NCBI RefSeq assembly: GCF_003116035.1
Contig: NZ_LGQW01000015.1
Location: forward strand, 1,978,047 to 2,042,046
DNA length: 64,000 nucleotides
Direction of reading: 5' to 3'
Source: Azospirillum sp. TSH64
GTDB taxonomy: Bacteria; Pseudomonadota; Alphaproteobacteria; Azospirillales; Azospirillaceae
Positions 27,586 through 37,520 of the stretch are shown here, in pieces. Numbering within the stretch: the first letter of the stretch is position 1; every line of letters starts with the position of its first letter. The translations under genes were made by a program, and so were the position numbers. The notes beneath the pieces are model-generated. The model was not told where the DNA came from. It did no database searches and was given only the letters and a program-made list of their open reading frames with translations.

Positions 27586-28707
27586 ATGACGATGCAGCAG
27601 GATGCGGCTCTGCCTCCGGTCCGGAACTGGGATCCCGAAATCGACGACACGCTGGTGTGCCGGGCGGTGCGGGACGAAACGCACGATGTGAAGACCTTCG
27701 TCTTCGCACCGCGGCAACCCTGCCTGTTCCGGTTCAGGCCGGGCCAGTTCATCACGCTGGAACTGTCCATCGGCGGCGAAACCATTCACCGCAGCTACAC
27801 CGTCTCCTCTTCCGCCGCCCGGCCGCACCGGCTCTCGATCACCGTCAAGCGGGTGCCCGGCGGCCCGGTGTCGAACTGGCTGCACGACACCATGAAGCCG
27901 GGCGACACCATCCGCGCGGTCGGGCCGCTCGGCGAGTTCACCCCCGGCGAATCCGAGACGCCGCGCAAGTTCCTGTTCCTGTCCGGCGGCAGCGGCGTCA
28001 CGCCTCTGATGTCGATGACCCGGACCTTCGACGATCTCGGCGAAGATCACGACATCGTCTTCGTCCACGCCGCCCGCACCCCGGCCGACATCGTCTTCCG
28101 CCGTGAACTGGACGCCCTGACCGGCCCCGGACGACGCCTGCGCGTCGCCCATGTCTGCGAGGGCATCGGCACCGAGGCTCATTGGGCCGGATTCACCGGC
28201 CGGCTGTCGCTGTCGATGCTGGGCCTGATCGCGCCGGACTTCCTGGAGCGGGAAGTCTATGTCTGCGGCCCCGGTCCCTTCATGAAGGCGGTGCGCGCCT
28301 TCCTGGAAGAGGGCGGCTTCGACATGAGCCACTACCATCAGGAGAGCTTCAATTTCCAAGAGCTGGTGGCCGACTTGGCCGCCGGGGAACCGCCCCAGGA
28401 CGCACCGGTGCAAAACGCCCCAATCGAGGACGCGCTGCAAGCGGCTGGATTCCGCATCGAATTCGCCAAGACCGGCAAGGTCTTCACCTGCCTGCCGGAC
28501 ATGGCCGTGGCCGATGCGGCATCGGCGGCCGACATCCGCGTTCCGACATCCTGCTCGCGCGGGCTGTGCGGGACATGCAAGACAAAGTTGATTTCCGGCA
28601 CGGTGGAAATGAACCACACCGGCGGCATCCGCAAACGGGAAATCGACCAAGGGTTGATCTTGCTCTGTTGCAGCCGTCCCACCAGCGATCTGGTGGTGGA
28701 GCGTTAG
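27586..28707 (+). CDS. gbcB: Glycine betaine monooxygenase, reductase component
   Basis: 373 residues: FAD domain (RSYTVSSSAARPHRL), NAD(P)H domain (FLSGGSGVTPLMSM, YVCGPGPFM) and a C-terminal plant-type 2Fe-2S ferredoxin domain (CSRGLCGTCKTK with a distal Cys in LLCCSRP). It passes electrons from NAD(P)H to GbcA. AGGAAGAGAG precedes the ATG, 44 bases after gbcA. Confidence 0.94.
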   Translation: MTMQQDAALPPVRNWDPEIDDTLVCRAVRDETHDVKTFVFAPRQPCLFRFRPGQFITLELSIGGETIHRSYTVSSSAARPHRLSITVKRVPGGPVSNWLHDTMKPGDTIRAVGPLGEFTPGESETPRKFLFLSGGSGVTPLMSMTRTFDDLGEDHDIVFVHAARTPADIVFRRELDALTGPGRRLRVAHVCEGIGTEAHWAGFTGRLSLSMLGLIAPDFLEREVYVCGPGPFMKAVRAFLEEGGFDMSHYHQESFNFQELVADLAAGEPPQDAPVQNAPIEDALQAAGFRIEFAKTGKVFTCLPDMAVADAASAADIRVPTSCSRGLCGTCKTKLISGTVEMNHTGGIRKREIDQGLILLCCSRPTSDLVVER

Positions 28708-28772
28708 AAGCATCGCCAATGAATTGTCTTCCGGGGGCAGGCCGCTGACGCTAGCATTCCGAAGGATGGAAG

Positions 28773-29969
28773 ATGGCCGTCAAGCGGGGGCCGTCGGACT
28801 GGGAGGGTGTCCTGGTGGGGAAGACAGTGGAATATCGCCGGTTTGGCGGTAGCGGTCCCGCCCCCCGGCAGGAGGAACGCGCGCTTCTGTCGGTCGGGTT
28901 CATCCTGACCAACAATTTCACCCTGACGGCGCTTGCCCCTTTCATCGACGCCCTGCGGCTGGCGGCCGACGAGGGCGACCGGTCACGGCAGATCCGCTGC
29001 CGCTGGACCATCATGGGGTCGCGGGCCGAGCCGGTTATGTCCAGCTGCGGCATCGGCGTTGCCCGCTGGGAGCCGCTGACCGACCCCCGCCGCTTCGACT
29101 ATGTGGTCGTGGTGGGTGGGTTGCTGCATGGCGGACCACAGCTGGACGACGAGACGCTGGCCTATCTGCGCGCCGCGGCATCCTATGGCGTGACCCTGGT
29201 CGGCGTCTGCACCGGCAGCTTCGTGCTGAGCCGCATCGGCCTGATGAAGAACCGGCGCTGCTGCGTCAGCTGGTATCATCACCGCGATTTCATCGAGGAA
29301 TTTCCCGATCTGGTGCCGGTTGCCGACCAGCTTTACGTGGTGGACCGCGACCGCATCACCTGTTCGGGCGGCGCCGGGGTGGCCGATCTGGCGGCGTTCC
29401 TCATCGAACGCCATCTGGGACGCGCCACCGCCCAGAAAACCATGCACATCCTGTTGATCGACAAGGCGCGTCCAGCCAGCCAGTCGCAGCCGCAGCCTCC
29501 GACGGTGGTGGAGATCACCAACGACCGGGTCCGCCGCGCCCTGCTGCTGATGGAGCAGCACATCAGCGATCCGCTGTCGGTGGAGGAGATCGTCCACCGG
29601 CTGAACGTCAGCACGAGGCAGTTCGAGCGGCTGTTCCGGCTGGCGGTGGGTACCAGTCCCGCCACCTATTACCGGTCCTTGCGCCTGCGCTATGGCCATT
29701 GGCTGCTGCGCAACACCAAGCGGTCGGTCACCGCCATCGCGAACGAGGCCGGCTTCGCCGACTGCGCCCATTTCTCCCGCCAGTTCCGGGAGCTGTTCGG
29801 CGTTTCGCCGTCCGACGTGCGCCGCACCGCCGTGCCGGATGCGGAGGCCGACCCGCATGTCTCGCCTCTCGCCGCCTTCCGGCGCACCAACGCCAACTCC
29901 CTTCTGCCCGACCGTCGCCTTTTCGAAGATCCGGAGCCGATGGCGCGGGACACCGCGCAAGTCGACTGA
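28773..29969 (+). CDS. gbdR: GlxA-type AraC regulator, GbdR-like
   Basis: 398 residues: DJ-1/PfpI-like ligand domain (SVGFILTNNFTLTALAPFIDALRLA, LVGVCTGSFVLSRIGL) and AraC domain (SVEEIVHRLNVSTRQFERLF, VTAIANEAGFADCAHFSRQF). It lies 65 bases after gbcB and before dgcA. In Pseudomonas GbdR activates gbc, dgc, sox and choline genes in response to betaine and dimethylglycine. Gene position and architecture make this the likely equivalent. The ~40 N-terminal residues before the ligand domain may be an over-extended start. Confidence 0.88.
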   Translation: MAVKRGPSDWEGVLVGKTVEYRRFGGSGPAPRQEERALLSVGFILTNNFTLTALAPFIDALRLAADEGDRSRQIRCRWTIMGSRAEPVMSSCGIGVARWEPLTDPRRFDYVVVVGGLLHGGPQLDDETLAYLRAAASYGVTLVGVCTGSFVLSRIGLMKNRRCCVSWYHHRDFIEEFPDLVPVADQLYVVDRDRITCSGGAGVADLAAFLIERHLGRATAQKTMHILLIDKARPASQSQPQPPTVVEITNDRVRRALLLMEQHISDPLSVEEIVHRLNVSTRQFERLFRLAVGTSPATYYRSLRLRYGHWLLRNTKRSVTAIANEAGFADCAHFSRQFRELFGVSPSDVRRTAVPDAEADPHVSPLAAFRRTNANSLLPDRRLFEDPEPMARDTAQVD

Positions 29970-30040
29970 CGGGGCAGATACGCGCCAATTTTCGAGAAAA
30001 TTCATATGCTTGTTCGGCCGGCGCCCTCCCGTTTCCCGCC

Positions 30041-30049
30041 TGTCGCAAA
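30041..30049 (+). promoter_or_regulatory. TGTCGCAAA box upstream of dgcA
   Basis: GCCTGTCGCAAAAAGG, about 90 bases before the dgcA start in a 167-base gap. Same core as the boxes before gbcA and in the beta-RFAP/fhc intergenic region. Confidence 0.5.
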
Positions 30050-30136
30050 AAGGTAATTCCCGGTCGCGGGGGGCAACGCGACAATGGCGCCGATGGTGAA
30101 TTCTTGGCAGGCTCAATACTGGGGATCGTTCCTGCC

Positions 30137-32182
30137 ATGTCCTCACCCGCCGAAGCCCTTCTGAAGCCTCTGCAGATCAAGCATCTGACGATCCGTAACC
30201 GCGTGATGAGCACGAGCCACGCGCCGGGCTACGGGTCCGAAGGCAAACCGAAGGAACGCTACCAGCTCTACCACGAGGAAAAGGCCAAGGGCGGCATCGG
30301 CCTGACGATGTTCGGCGGCTCCTCCTCCGTCGCGGTGGACAGCCCGGCGGCGCCGTGGAACCAGATTTCCGTCGCCGACGACAGCGTCATCCCCTTCTTC
30401 CGCGAATTCTCCGACCGGGTGCACCGCCACGGCGCGGCGCTGATGATCCAGCTGACCCACATGGGCCGGCGCACCCGCTGGGACACCGAGAACTGGCTGC
30501 CCACCGTCTCCGCCTCGGCCGCCCGCGAACCGGCGCACCGCAACACGCCGAAGGAAATGGAGGATTTCGATTTCACGCGGATCATCGCCGGCTATGCCGC
30601 CGCCGCCCGCCGCTGCAAGGAAGGCGGGCTGGACGGTTTCGAGCTTTCGGCAGCCCACGGCCACCTGATCGACCAGTTCTGGAGCCCCTCGGCCAACCGG
30701 CGCACCGACAAGTATGGCGGCAGCCTGGAAAACCGCATGCGCTTCGGCATCGAGGTGTTCGAGGCGATCCGCGCCGAGGTCGGCGACGATTACGTCATCG
30801 GCATGCGCATGTCGGGCGACGAGCTGATCGACGACGGTCTCAGCCACGAGGACTGCATCGCCATCGCCCGCACCTATGCCGAACGCGGGCTGATCGACTT
30901 CGTGAATGTGCTGGGCGGGCAGGCGCGCGATCATCTGGCGCATGCCATCTCGTTGCCCAACATGTCCTTTCCGGTCGCCCCCTTCCTGCATCTGGCCAGC
31001 GGCATCAAGCGCGAGGCCGGCATTCCCGTCTTCCATGCCCAGCGCGTGACCGACCTCGCCACCGCCGCCCGCGCGGTGGAGGAAGGCCATGTCGACATGG
31101 TCGCCATGACCCGAGCCCACATCGCCGACCCGCATCTGGTGCGCAAGCTGATGGAAGGGCGGCTGGACGATGTGCGCCAGTGCGTCGGCGCCGGCTATTG
31201 CATCGACCGCATCTATGTCGGCGGCGACGCGCTGTGCATCCAGAACGCCGCGACGGGCCGCGAGCGCAGCATGCCGCATGTCATCCCGAAGGCGGAGCGC
31301 AAGCGCCGCGTGGTGGTGGTCGGCGGCGGCCCCGGCGGGCTGGAAGCCGCCCGTGTCTGCGCCGAGCGCGGCCATTCGGTCGTGCTGCTCGAACGCAACG
31401 CCGCCCCCGGCGGCCAGATCGGCATCGCCGCCAAGGCGACTTGGCGCGAGGCGATGAGCGGCATCACCCGCTGGCTGTCCCAACAGGTCACCAAGCTGGG
31501 CGTCGATGTCCGGCTGGGGGTGGAGGCCGACCGCGCCACCGTGGAGGCCGAGAGCCCCGATGTGGTGATCCTCGCCACCGGCGGCCGTCCCAACCGCGGC
31601 GACTTCAAGGGTGCCGATCTGGCGGTGTCGACCTGGGACATCCTGACCGGCGCGGTGGAGCCGACGGGGACCGTCCTGATGTATGACGGCACCGGCCAGC
31701 ATCACGGCGCCTCCTGCGCCGAGTTCATGGCGAAACGCGGTGCTCTGGTGGAGATCGCCACCCCCGACCGCATGGTCGCGGAGGAGGTCGGCACCACCAA
31801 CCAGCCGATCCACCTGCGCGAGCTGTACAAACTGAACGTGGTCATGACCACCAACCACCAGCTCGTGGAAATCTACCCGGAGGGCAACCGCCGTGTCGCC
31901 GTCCTGCGCAACGAATACACCCATGAGGAAGAGGAGCGGCTGGTCGACCAGATCGTAGTGGAGCTGGGCACCCTGCCCAACGACGGCCTCTATTTCGATC
32001 TGAAGGACCTGTCGCTGAACCGCGGCGAAACCGATCTCGACAGCCTGATCGCCGGCCGGCCGCAACCGGTGCAGGCCAACGGCCATGGCGGCTACACGCT
32101 GCATCGCATCGGCGATGCGGTGGCCGGCCGCAACATCCACGCCGCCATCTACGACGCCGCCCGTCTCTGCAAGGACATCTGA
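30137..32182 (+). CDS. dgcA: Dimethylglycine demethylase, flavin oxidoreductase subunit
   Basis: 681-residue protein of the old-yellow-enzyme/trimethylamine dehydrogenase group: N-terminal FMN barrel (LKPLQIKHLTIRNRVMS, SAAHGHLIDQFWSPSANRR), an iron-sulfur segment near residue 349, and a Rossmann domain (VVVVGGGPGGLEAARVCAERG) near 392. It removes a methyl group from dimethylglycine as formaldehyde. The iron-sulfur segment reads CVGAGYC then C after eleven residues, so the second of the four Cys of trimethylamine dehydrogenase is Ala352. Operon order dgcA-dgcB-etfA-etfB implies that electrons go via DgcB/ETF to the respiratory chain. The open frame extends upstream to 29699 but that part overlaps the regulator. 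Confidence 0.93.
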   Translation: MSSPAEALLKPLQIKHLTIRNRVMSTSHAPGYGSEGKPKERYQLYHEEKAKGGIGLTMFGGSSSVAVDSPAAPWNQISVADDSVIPFFREFSDRVHRHGAALMIQLTHMGRRTRWDTENWLPTVSASAAREPAHRNTPKEMEDFDFTRIIAGYAAAARRCKEGGLDGFELSAAHGHLIDQFWSPSANRRTDKYGGSLENRMRFGIEVFEAIRAEVGDDYVIGMRMSGDELIDDGLSHEDCIAIARTYAERGLIDFVNVLGGQARDHLAHAISLPNMSFPVAPFLHLASGIKREAGIPVFHAQRVTDLATAARAVEEGHVDMVAMTRAHIADPHLVRKLMEGRLDDVRQCVGAGYCIDRIYVGGDALCIQNAATGRERSMPHVIPKAERKRRVVVVGGGPGGLEAARVCAERGHSVVLLERNAAPGGQIGIAAKATWREAMSGITRWLSQQVTKLGVDVRLGVEADRATVEAESPDVVILATGGRPNRGDFKGADLAVSTWDILTGAVEPTGTVLMYDGTGQHHGASCAEFMAKRGALVEIATPDRMVAEEVGTTNQPIHLRELYKLNVVMTTNHQLVEIYPEGNRRVAVLRNEYTHEEEERLVDQIVVELGTLPNDGLYFDLKDLSLNRGETDLDSLIAGRPQPVQANGHGGYTLHRIGDAVAGRNIHAAIYDAARLCKDI

Positions 32183-32233
32183 CACCTCCACCCCCGCCCA
32201 GCGCCCCCAGCCAAGCGACAGGAGCCGTCCGAC

Positions 32234-34150
32234 GTGATCGCCACCGCTCTCACCACCGTCGTCCTTGCCGTCCTCGCCATCGGCGCGGCATTGGCCGTCT
32301 GGCAGTCGCGGCGCTGGCTGGCCGGACGGCCGGCGGCGGTTGGCGTGGTCGCCGGGTTGCGCGCCCTCCCCGGCCGCTATCTGGTCGATGTCCACCATGT
32401 CGTGGGGCGGACGCCGTTCAACGCCCGCTTCCATGCGCTGGTCGCTGGCGGTTTCCTCGCGGCGCTGGCGCTGCTGGTGGCGATGGGCGTCGCCTTCGGT
32501 GGATCGCGCGCGCTCTGGCTGCTGCTGGCGGTGGTGCTGGCGGTCATGCTGGCCGGCGCCCTGATGGTCCGGTATCGCCGCCGGGTCTTGCGCCCGCGCG
32601 AGCTGTCTCAGGGGCGCTTCGCCCGCCTTCCCCTGTCGCTTCTGGGGTTTTCCGGCTGCCTGCTGCTGGTGGCGCTCGACCAGGCGCTGGGCGGTGTGAT
32701 GCCGGAGGCGCTGGCGCTGGTGTTGGTCGCGGCTGCCGGGGTGGCGCTGTCCGATCTGGTGTGGGGCGTGTGGAAGGGGCCGCTGAAGCATGCGGTGCAC
32801 GGAGCGCTGCATCTCGCCTTCCATCCCCGCCCGGCCCGTTTTCATGATGGCGCAGGCCGTGACACCGGGCTGAAGCCGCTGCCGCTCGCTCCGGCAGATG
32901 AGACTGAGCCGGGCACGCTAGGCGTCGAGCGTCCCGTCGATTTCGCCTGGAATCGCCTGCTCGGTTTCGACGCCTGCGTCCAGTGCGGGCGCTGCGAGAC
33001 GGCCTGCCCGGCCTACGCCGCCGGCCTGCCGCTGAACCCGAAGAAGCTGGTCCAGGATCTGGTCGCCGCCATGGACGGACAGGCCAGCGACGCCGCCTAT
33101 GCCGGCAATCCCCATCCCGGCCGCGGCGTTGGCAAGGCCCATGGCGGGGCGGCGCTGCCGCTGGTCGGGTATGACGCGATGATCCATCCCGACACGCTGT
33201 GGTCCTGCACCACCTGCCGCGCCTGCGTGCAGGAATGCCCGATGATGATCGAGCATGTGGATGCCGTCGTCGATCTGCGCCGCTTCCAGACGCTGGAGTT
33301 GGGGGCCACTCCCGGCAAGGCCGCCGTCATGCTGGAGGAACTGCGCGCCACCGACAATCCCGGCGGCCGTGCGCTCACCCGGCGCTGGGATTGGGCGGCC
33401 GACCTGTCGCTGCCCCGGCTGGCGGCCGGCGGGTCGTGCGACATGCTGCTGTGGGTGGGAGACGGTGCCTTCGACCTGCGGGTCCAGCGCTCGTTGCGGG
33501 CGCTGGTTGTTCTGCTGCGCCGCGCCGGGGTGGACTTCGCCGTGCTGGGCGAGGAGGAGCTGGATTGCGGCGACGTGGCACGCCGGCTGGGCGACGAAGC
33601 GACCTTCCAGTCACTGGCGACCCGCAACGTTGCAACGCTGAACGCCCGCCGCCTCAATCGCATCGTCACCGCCGATCCCCACGCTCTGCACACGCTGCGC
33701 AACGAATATCCGGCCTTCGGCGGCAGTTGGACCGTCGTCCACCACACCGCCCTTCTGCTGGACCTGATCACCGCCGGCGCGCTGACGGTGACCAAGCCGG
33801 TCGGGCGCAGCGTCACCTTCCACGACCCCTGCTATCTCGGCCGCTACAACGGAGAGATCGAGGCGCCGCGCGCCCTGCTCGATGCCATCGGCGTGGAGCG
33901 CCGGGAAATGCTGCGCGCTGGCCTGCGGTCGAGCTGCTGTGGCGGCGGCGGCGGCGCCCCGCTGACCGACGTGTCGGGCGAGCGCCGCATCCCCGACGTC
34001 CGCATGGAGCATGCCCGCGAAACCGGTGCCTCGCTGGTCGCCGTCGCCTGCCCCAACTGCGCCCTGATGCTGGAAGGCGTCGTCGGTCCCCGGCCGGAGG
34101 TGGCGGAGATCGCCGAGCTGGTGCTCGCCGCGACGGAGACCACCCGATGA
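32234..34150 (+). CDS. dgcB: Dimethylglycine demethylase, membrane iron-sulfur subunit
   Basis: 638 residues with GTG start (AGGAG upstream). About five N-terminal membrane segments (residues 1-190) are followed by two 4Fe-4S sets (CVQCGRCETACP near 248; CTTCRACVQECP near 324) and a CCG domain (FHDPCYLGRYN, SSCCGGGGG near 569), as in heterodisulfide-reductase/ETF-QO-like electron carriers. It presumably moves electrons from DgcA/ETF to quinone. The stop overlaps the etfA start. Confidence 0.92.
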   Translation: MIATALTTVVLAVLAIGAALAVWQSRRWLAGRPAAVGVVAGLRALPGRYLVDVHHVVGRTPFNARFHALVAGGFLAALALLVAMGVAFGGSRALWLLLAVVLAVMLAGALMVRYRRRVLRPRELSQGRFARLPLSLLGFSGCLLLVALDQALGGVMPEALALVLVAAAGVALSDLVWGVWKGPLKHAVHGALHLAFHPRPARFHDGAGRDTGLKPLPLAPADETEPGTLGVERPVDFAWNRLLGFDACVQCGRCETACPAYAAGLPLNPKKLVQDLVAAMDGQASDAAYAGNPHPGRGVGKAHGGAALPLVGYDAMIHPDTLWSCTTCRACVQECPMMIEHVDAVVDLRRFQTLELGATPGKAAVMLEELRATDNPGGRALTRRWDWAADLSLPRLAAGGSCDMLLWVGDGAFDLRVQRSLRALVVLLRRAGVDFAVLGEEELDCGDVARRLGDEATFQSLATRNVATLNARRLNRIVTADPHALHTLRNEYPAFGGSWTVVHHTALLLDLITAGALTVTKPVGRSVTFHDPCYLGRYNGEIEAPRALLDAIGVERREMLRAGLRSSCCGGGGGAPLTDVSGERRIPDVRMEHARETGASLVAVACPNCALMLEGVVGPRPEVAEIAELVLAATETTR

Positions 34151-35376
34151 CCACCACCCAAATCCGCCGCCGTGTCGATCCCCGAGCCGAGCGCGCCGCC
34201 CGCACGATCCTGACCGGCCAACGTCCGCGCCTGCTGCGCCAACCGGTCGTTGCGGCCGTCAACGAGCGCCGCCGCGATCCGCGCGCCCTTCGCTCTGCCG
34301 CATTAGTGCAGAGCCAGCCGCGCCCGCGCTACGACTGGACGCGCGACGCCACTTCGCCCACCACCGCCGCAACTGTCGGCATCGCCATAGCCGCCGCTCC
34401 CATGATCCCGCTGAAGGTGATCGCCGAGCCGGCCTATCTGGTTATCGCCATGCTCGACCGCCCCGGCGGCGAGATCGGCGAGCATGACCGGCAGGTCATC
34501 GCCGCCGCCCGCCTGCTCGCCGATGCGGGGGGCGGTGCTGTCGTGACCGTCTGCACCGGTTCCGGCGAGGCGCTGGCCGAGGCCGGCTCCGACCGCCATG
34601 TCGCCCTGCCCAACCACTGGGCCGAAGATTACGTGCCGGAACGGCGCGCCGCCGCTGCTTCCGCACTGATGACCGCATTGTCGCCCCGCCATATCCTGTT
34701 CCCGGACAGCCCGGACGGCGCCGACGTGGCGCGGCGCCTCGCCGCGGCGGCGGGAGAGCGGCTGTTCACCAGCGTGCAAAGCCTCGGCCCCGACCGCGCG
34801 ACCCGCCAGTCGGCCGGCGGTTCGCTGGAGACCGCACACCGCCCCACCCGGCTGATGACGGTCGCCGCCGACGCCTTCGCCCCGCTCGACGGCGTGCGGC
34901 ACGAGGCCCGGCCGCTCGACCTTGAAACTTCGTCGGTGGCCGCAGAGGAGGTCCTACCCCGCCTGGGCGGCGTCCGCCGGCTGGCCGTCGATCCCGACGC
35001 CCTGTCCCTGTCGGAGACCGACTTCATCCTCAGTGCCGGCAATGGCGTGACCGACTGGCACAGCTTCGCCGATCTGGGCGAGGCGCTGGGTGCCACCCGC
35101 GCCGGCAGCCGTGTGGTCTGCGATGCCGGCCATCTGCCGCGCGAACGGCAGGTCGGCGCCTCCGGCACCGTTGTCAGCGCCCGCTGCTACCTCGCCTTCG
35201 GCATTGCCGGCGCGCCGCAGCATCTTCAGGGCATCACCGGTGTCCGCCATGTGATCGCCGTCAACACCGACCTCCATGCCGAGATGATCAAGCGCGCCGA
35301 CCTGTCCGTCGTCGCCGATGCGCAAGCGGTCATGCCCGCCCTGATCCGGCTGATCCGGGAGCGCCGCCATGACTGA
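34147..35376 (+). CDS. etfA: Electron transfer flavoprotein alpha subunit
   Basis: 409 residues. The C-terminal FAD domain has PRERQVGASGTVVSA and GIAGAPQHLQGI, the ETF-alpha signature. The first 75 residues, rich in Arg, are an extension not found in housekeeping EtfA. ATG 34147 overlaps the dgcB stop (ATGA). Dedicated ETF pairs accompany dgcAB in pseudomonads and rhizobia. Confidence 0.92.
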   Translation: MTTTQIRRRVDPRAERAARTILTGQRPRLLRQPVVAAVNERRRDPRALRSAALVQSQPRPRYDWTRDATSPTTAATVGIAIAAAPMIPLKVIAEPAYLVIAMLDRPGGEIGEHDRQVIAAARLLADAGGGAVVTVCTGSGEALAEAGSDRHVALPNHWAEDYVPERRAAAASALMTALSPRHILFPDSPDGADVARRLAAAAGERLFTSVQSLGPDRATRQSAGGSLETAHRPTRLMTVAADAFAPLDGVRHEARPLDLETSSVAAEEVLPRLGGVRRLAVDPDALSLSETDFILSAGNGVTDWHSFADLGEALGATRAGSRVVCDAGHLPRERQVGASGTVVSARCYLAFGIAGAPQHLQGITGVRHVIAVNTDLHAEMIKRADLSVVADAQAVMPALIRLIRERRHD

Positions 35377-36166
35377 AGCCGCCACGACCGATATTGCAGT
35401 CCTGCTGTCCATCGGCCGCCACCCCGTCTCCGGCCGTGCCCGCCGCGCCGCCACCGACGCGCAGGCGCTGGAAATGGCGCTGTCGCTGCGTCCGCAGCGG
35501 CTGACGGCGATCCATGCCGGGGCGGCCGCCGATGCCGAGGCTTTGCGCGACTATCTCGGCATGGGGCTGAAGCGGCTGACGCTGCTGGTCCTGCCGGAGG
35601 GAAGCGATCCGGTAGAGCCGCTGATCGCCCACCTGCGCCGTCTCGCCCCGTCGCTGGTCCTGACCGGGAGGCAGGCGGAGGATGGCGAGGGCAGCGGCAT
35701 GCTGCCCTATCTGATCGCCCGCGGCCTCGACGCCGCCGTGGTTCCCGATGTGGTTCGGGTCGGCCCGGCCGATACTTCCGACGCCACGCCGGGCAAGTCG
35801 GCCATCGTCCAGGCGCTGCCGCGCGGACAGCGGCGGGCGCTGAGCGTCACCGGCCGCTTTGTGGCGACCGTCCATCCATCCGCCGCGTCCGCCCGCGCCT
35901 CGGCCTTCGGCCCGGCGCGGCGCGGCGTCATCGAACCGGTGACGGTTGAGGCGACCGCCGATCTCTTCCTGTCGGAGTGCGAGCATCGGCCGTGGCGCCC
36001 GAAGCCCAGGCTGATGCGCGTGAAGCGCGGCGGTTCGGCCCTGGACCGGCTGAAGGCGGCGACCGAGAGCAAGAGCGGAATGGGCCAACTGCTGGTCAAC
36101 CCGACAGCTGAAGCGGGGGCGCTGGCCATCTACGACAGCCTTGTCGAACAGGGAATGCTTCCATGA
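35369..36166 (+). CDS. etfB: Electron transfer flavoprotein beta subunit
   Basis: 265 residues with ETF-beta features (QALEMALSLR, LTGRQAEDGEGSGMLPYLIARGL). The start overlaps the etfA stop by eight bases. The C-terminus (EQGMLP) is typical. It forms the heterodimer with EtfA and accepts electrons from DgcA. Confidence 0.92.
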   Translation: MTEAATTDIAVLLSIGRHPVSGRARRAATDAQALEMALSLRPQRLTAIHAGAAADAEALRDYLGMGLKRLTLLVLPEGSDPVEPLIAHLRRLAPSLVLTGRQAEDGEGSGMLPYLIARGLDAAVVPDVVRVGPADTSDATPGKSAIVQALPRGQRRALSVTGRFVATVHPSAASARASAFGPARRGVIEPVTVEATADLFLSECEHRPWRPKPRLMRVKRGGSALDRLKAATESKSGMGQLLVNPTAEAGALAIYDSLVEQGMLP

Positions 36167-36233
36167 AAACCATGCAAAACGACCCTCCCAGTACCACAGG
36201 TCACGCTGTCGCCAACCCGGGGGAGGCACGCCG

Positions 36234-37517
36234 ATGAACACGATGATGCGAAGCGCGGTTTCGGTCGGCGGTCCCGGCAGTCTGGGCTTTCCCCGCGGAG
36301 CGGCCAGGACGGGCATCGGCGAGGATGCGGCGGTCCGGCTGGAGGTGCGGAACGTCTACAAGGTCTTCTCCGCCGATCCGAAGCCCGCCCTGTCGATGCT
36401 GCGCCAGGGCGCCAGCAAGGCGGAGGTTCTTGAAAAGCTGAACGTCAATGTCGGTGTCCTCGACGCCAGCTTTCAGGTCCGCGCCGGCGAGATTTTCGTC
36501 ATCATGGGGCTGTCGGGATCCGGCAAATCCACCATGATCCGCCTGCTGAACCGGCTGATCGAGCCCAGCAGCGGCGAAATCCTGCTCGACGGCAAGGATC
36601 TGGTCAGCATGTCGAAGGCCGAGCTGATCCAGGCCCGCCGCCGCAACATGGGCATGGTCTTCCAGTCCTTCGCCTTGATGCCGCACCTGACTGCGCTGGA
36701 CAACGCCGCCTTCGGCCTGGAAATCTCCGGCGCCTCCAAGGCGGAACGCCACAAGGCGGCCCAGCAGGCGCTGGAGCAGGTGGGGCTGGGCACCTACGCC
36801 CACCGCTACCCGCGCGAGATGTCGGGCGGCATGCAGCAGCGCGTCGGCCTTGCCCGCGCGCTGGCGAACGACCCGACCATCCTGCTGATGGACGAGGCCT
36901 TCTCCGCGCTGGACCCGCTGATCCGCACCGAGATGCAGGACGAGCTTCTGCGTCTGCAGCGCGAACAGCAGCGCACCATCGTCTTCATCTCCCACGACCT
37001 CGACGAGGCCATGCGCATTGGCGACCGCATCGCCATCATGGAGGGCGGGCGCATCGTCCAGGTCGGCACGCCTTATGAGATCCTGAGCCGTCCGGCCGAC
37101 GACTACGTCCGCTCCTTCTTCCGCAACGTCGATGCCTCCAAGGTGCTGCGGGCCGGCGACGTGGCGCGGTTCGAGGCGACCAACACTGTCATCCGCCTGC
37201 CCGGCGAACTGGCTCCTGCCTTGCAGCAGCTGCGCGAGAACAACCACAATTTCGGTTATGTCCGCACCCCGGAGGGCCACTTCGAAGGCATCGTCTCGCG
37301 GGCGACGCTGGAACGCGAGCTGAACGGACCGCAGCCGCGCTTCGTCAATGCCTTCCTGCCCGGCGTCCGCACGGTCAACGCCGCGGCGCCGATCCATTCC
37401 CTGCTCGCCCTGGTCGCCGACAGCGAATGGCCGGTACCGGTCGTCGACGACGACGACAATTTCCTCGGCGCCATCTCGCGCGCCCTCATGCTCCACACCT
37501 TGGTTCGGGGGGATTGA
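36234..37517 (+). CDS. proV: Glycine betaine/proline ABC transporter ATPase
   Basis: 427 residues: ATPase with intact Walker A (GLSGSGKST, ends at residue 100), Q-loop (MVFQSFALMP), signature (MSGGMQQRVGLARAL), Walker B (LLMDEAFSALDP) and switch His (FISHDLDEAMR), then a C-terminal CBS pair (TVNAAAPIHSLL, VPVVDDDDNFLGAI). GGGAGG lies before ATG 36234. It lies 67 bases after etfB and three bases before the permease, so uptake is probably induced with betaine catabolism. It is the closest relative in the window of the degenerate hybrid at 22912 and serves as its reference. Confidence 0.95.
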   Translation: MNTMMRSAVSVGGPGSLGFPRGAARTGIGEDAAVRLEVRNVYKVFSADPKPALSMLRQGASKAEVLEKLNVNVGVLDASFQVRAGEIFVIMGLSGSGKSTMIRLLNRLIEPSSGEILLDGKDLVSMSKAELIQARRRNMGMVFQSFALMPHLTALDNAAFGLEISGASKAERHKAAQQALEQVGLGTYAHRYPREMSGGMQQRVGLARALANDPTILLMDEAFSALDPLIRTEMQDELLRLQREQQRTIVFISHDLDEAMRIGDRIAIMEGGRIVQVGTPYEILSRPADDYVRSFFRNVDASKVLRAGDVARFEATNTVIRLPGELAPALQQLRENNHNFGYVRTPEGHFEGIVSRATLERELNGPQPRFVNAFLPGVRTVNAAAPIHSLLALVADSEWPVPVVDDDDNFLGAISRALMLHTLVRGD

Positions 37518-37520
37518 CCG

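Noticed and set aside
33199..34146. Upstream extension of the etfA frame
   Set aside because: It lies inside dgcB in another frame; the ATGA junction at 34147 is the natural start.
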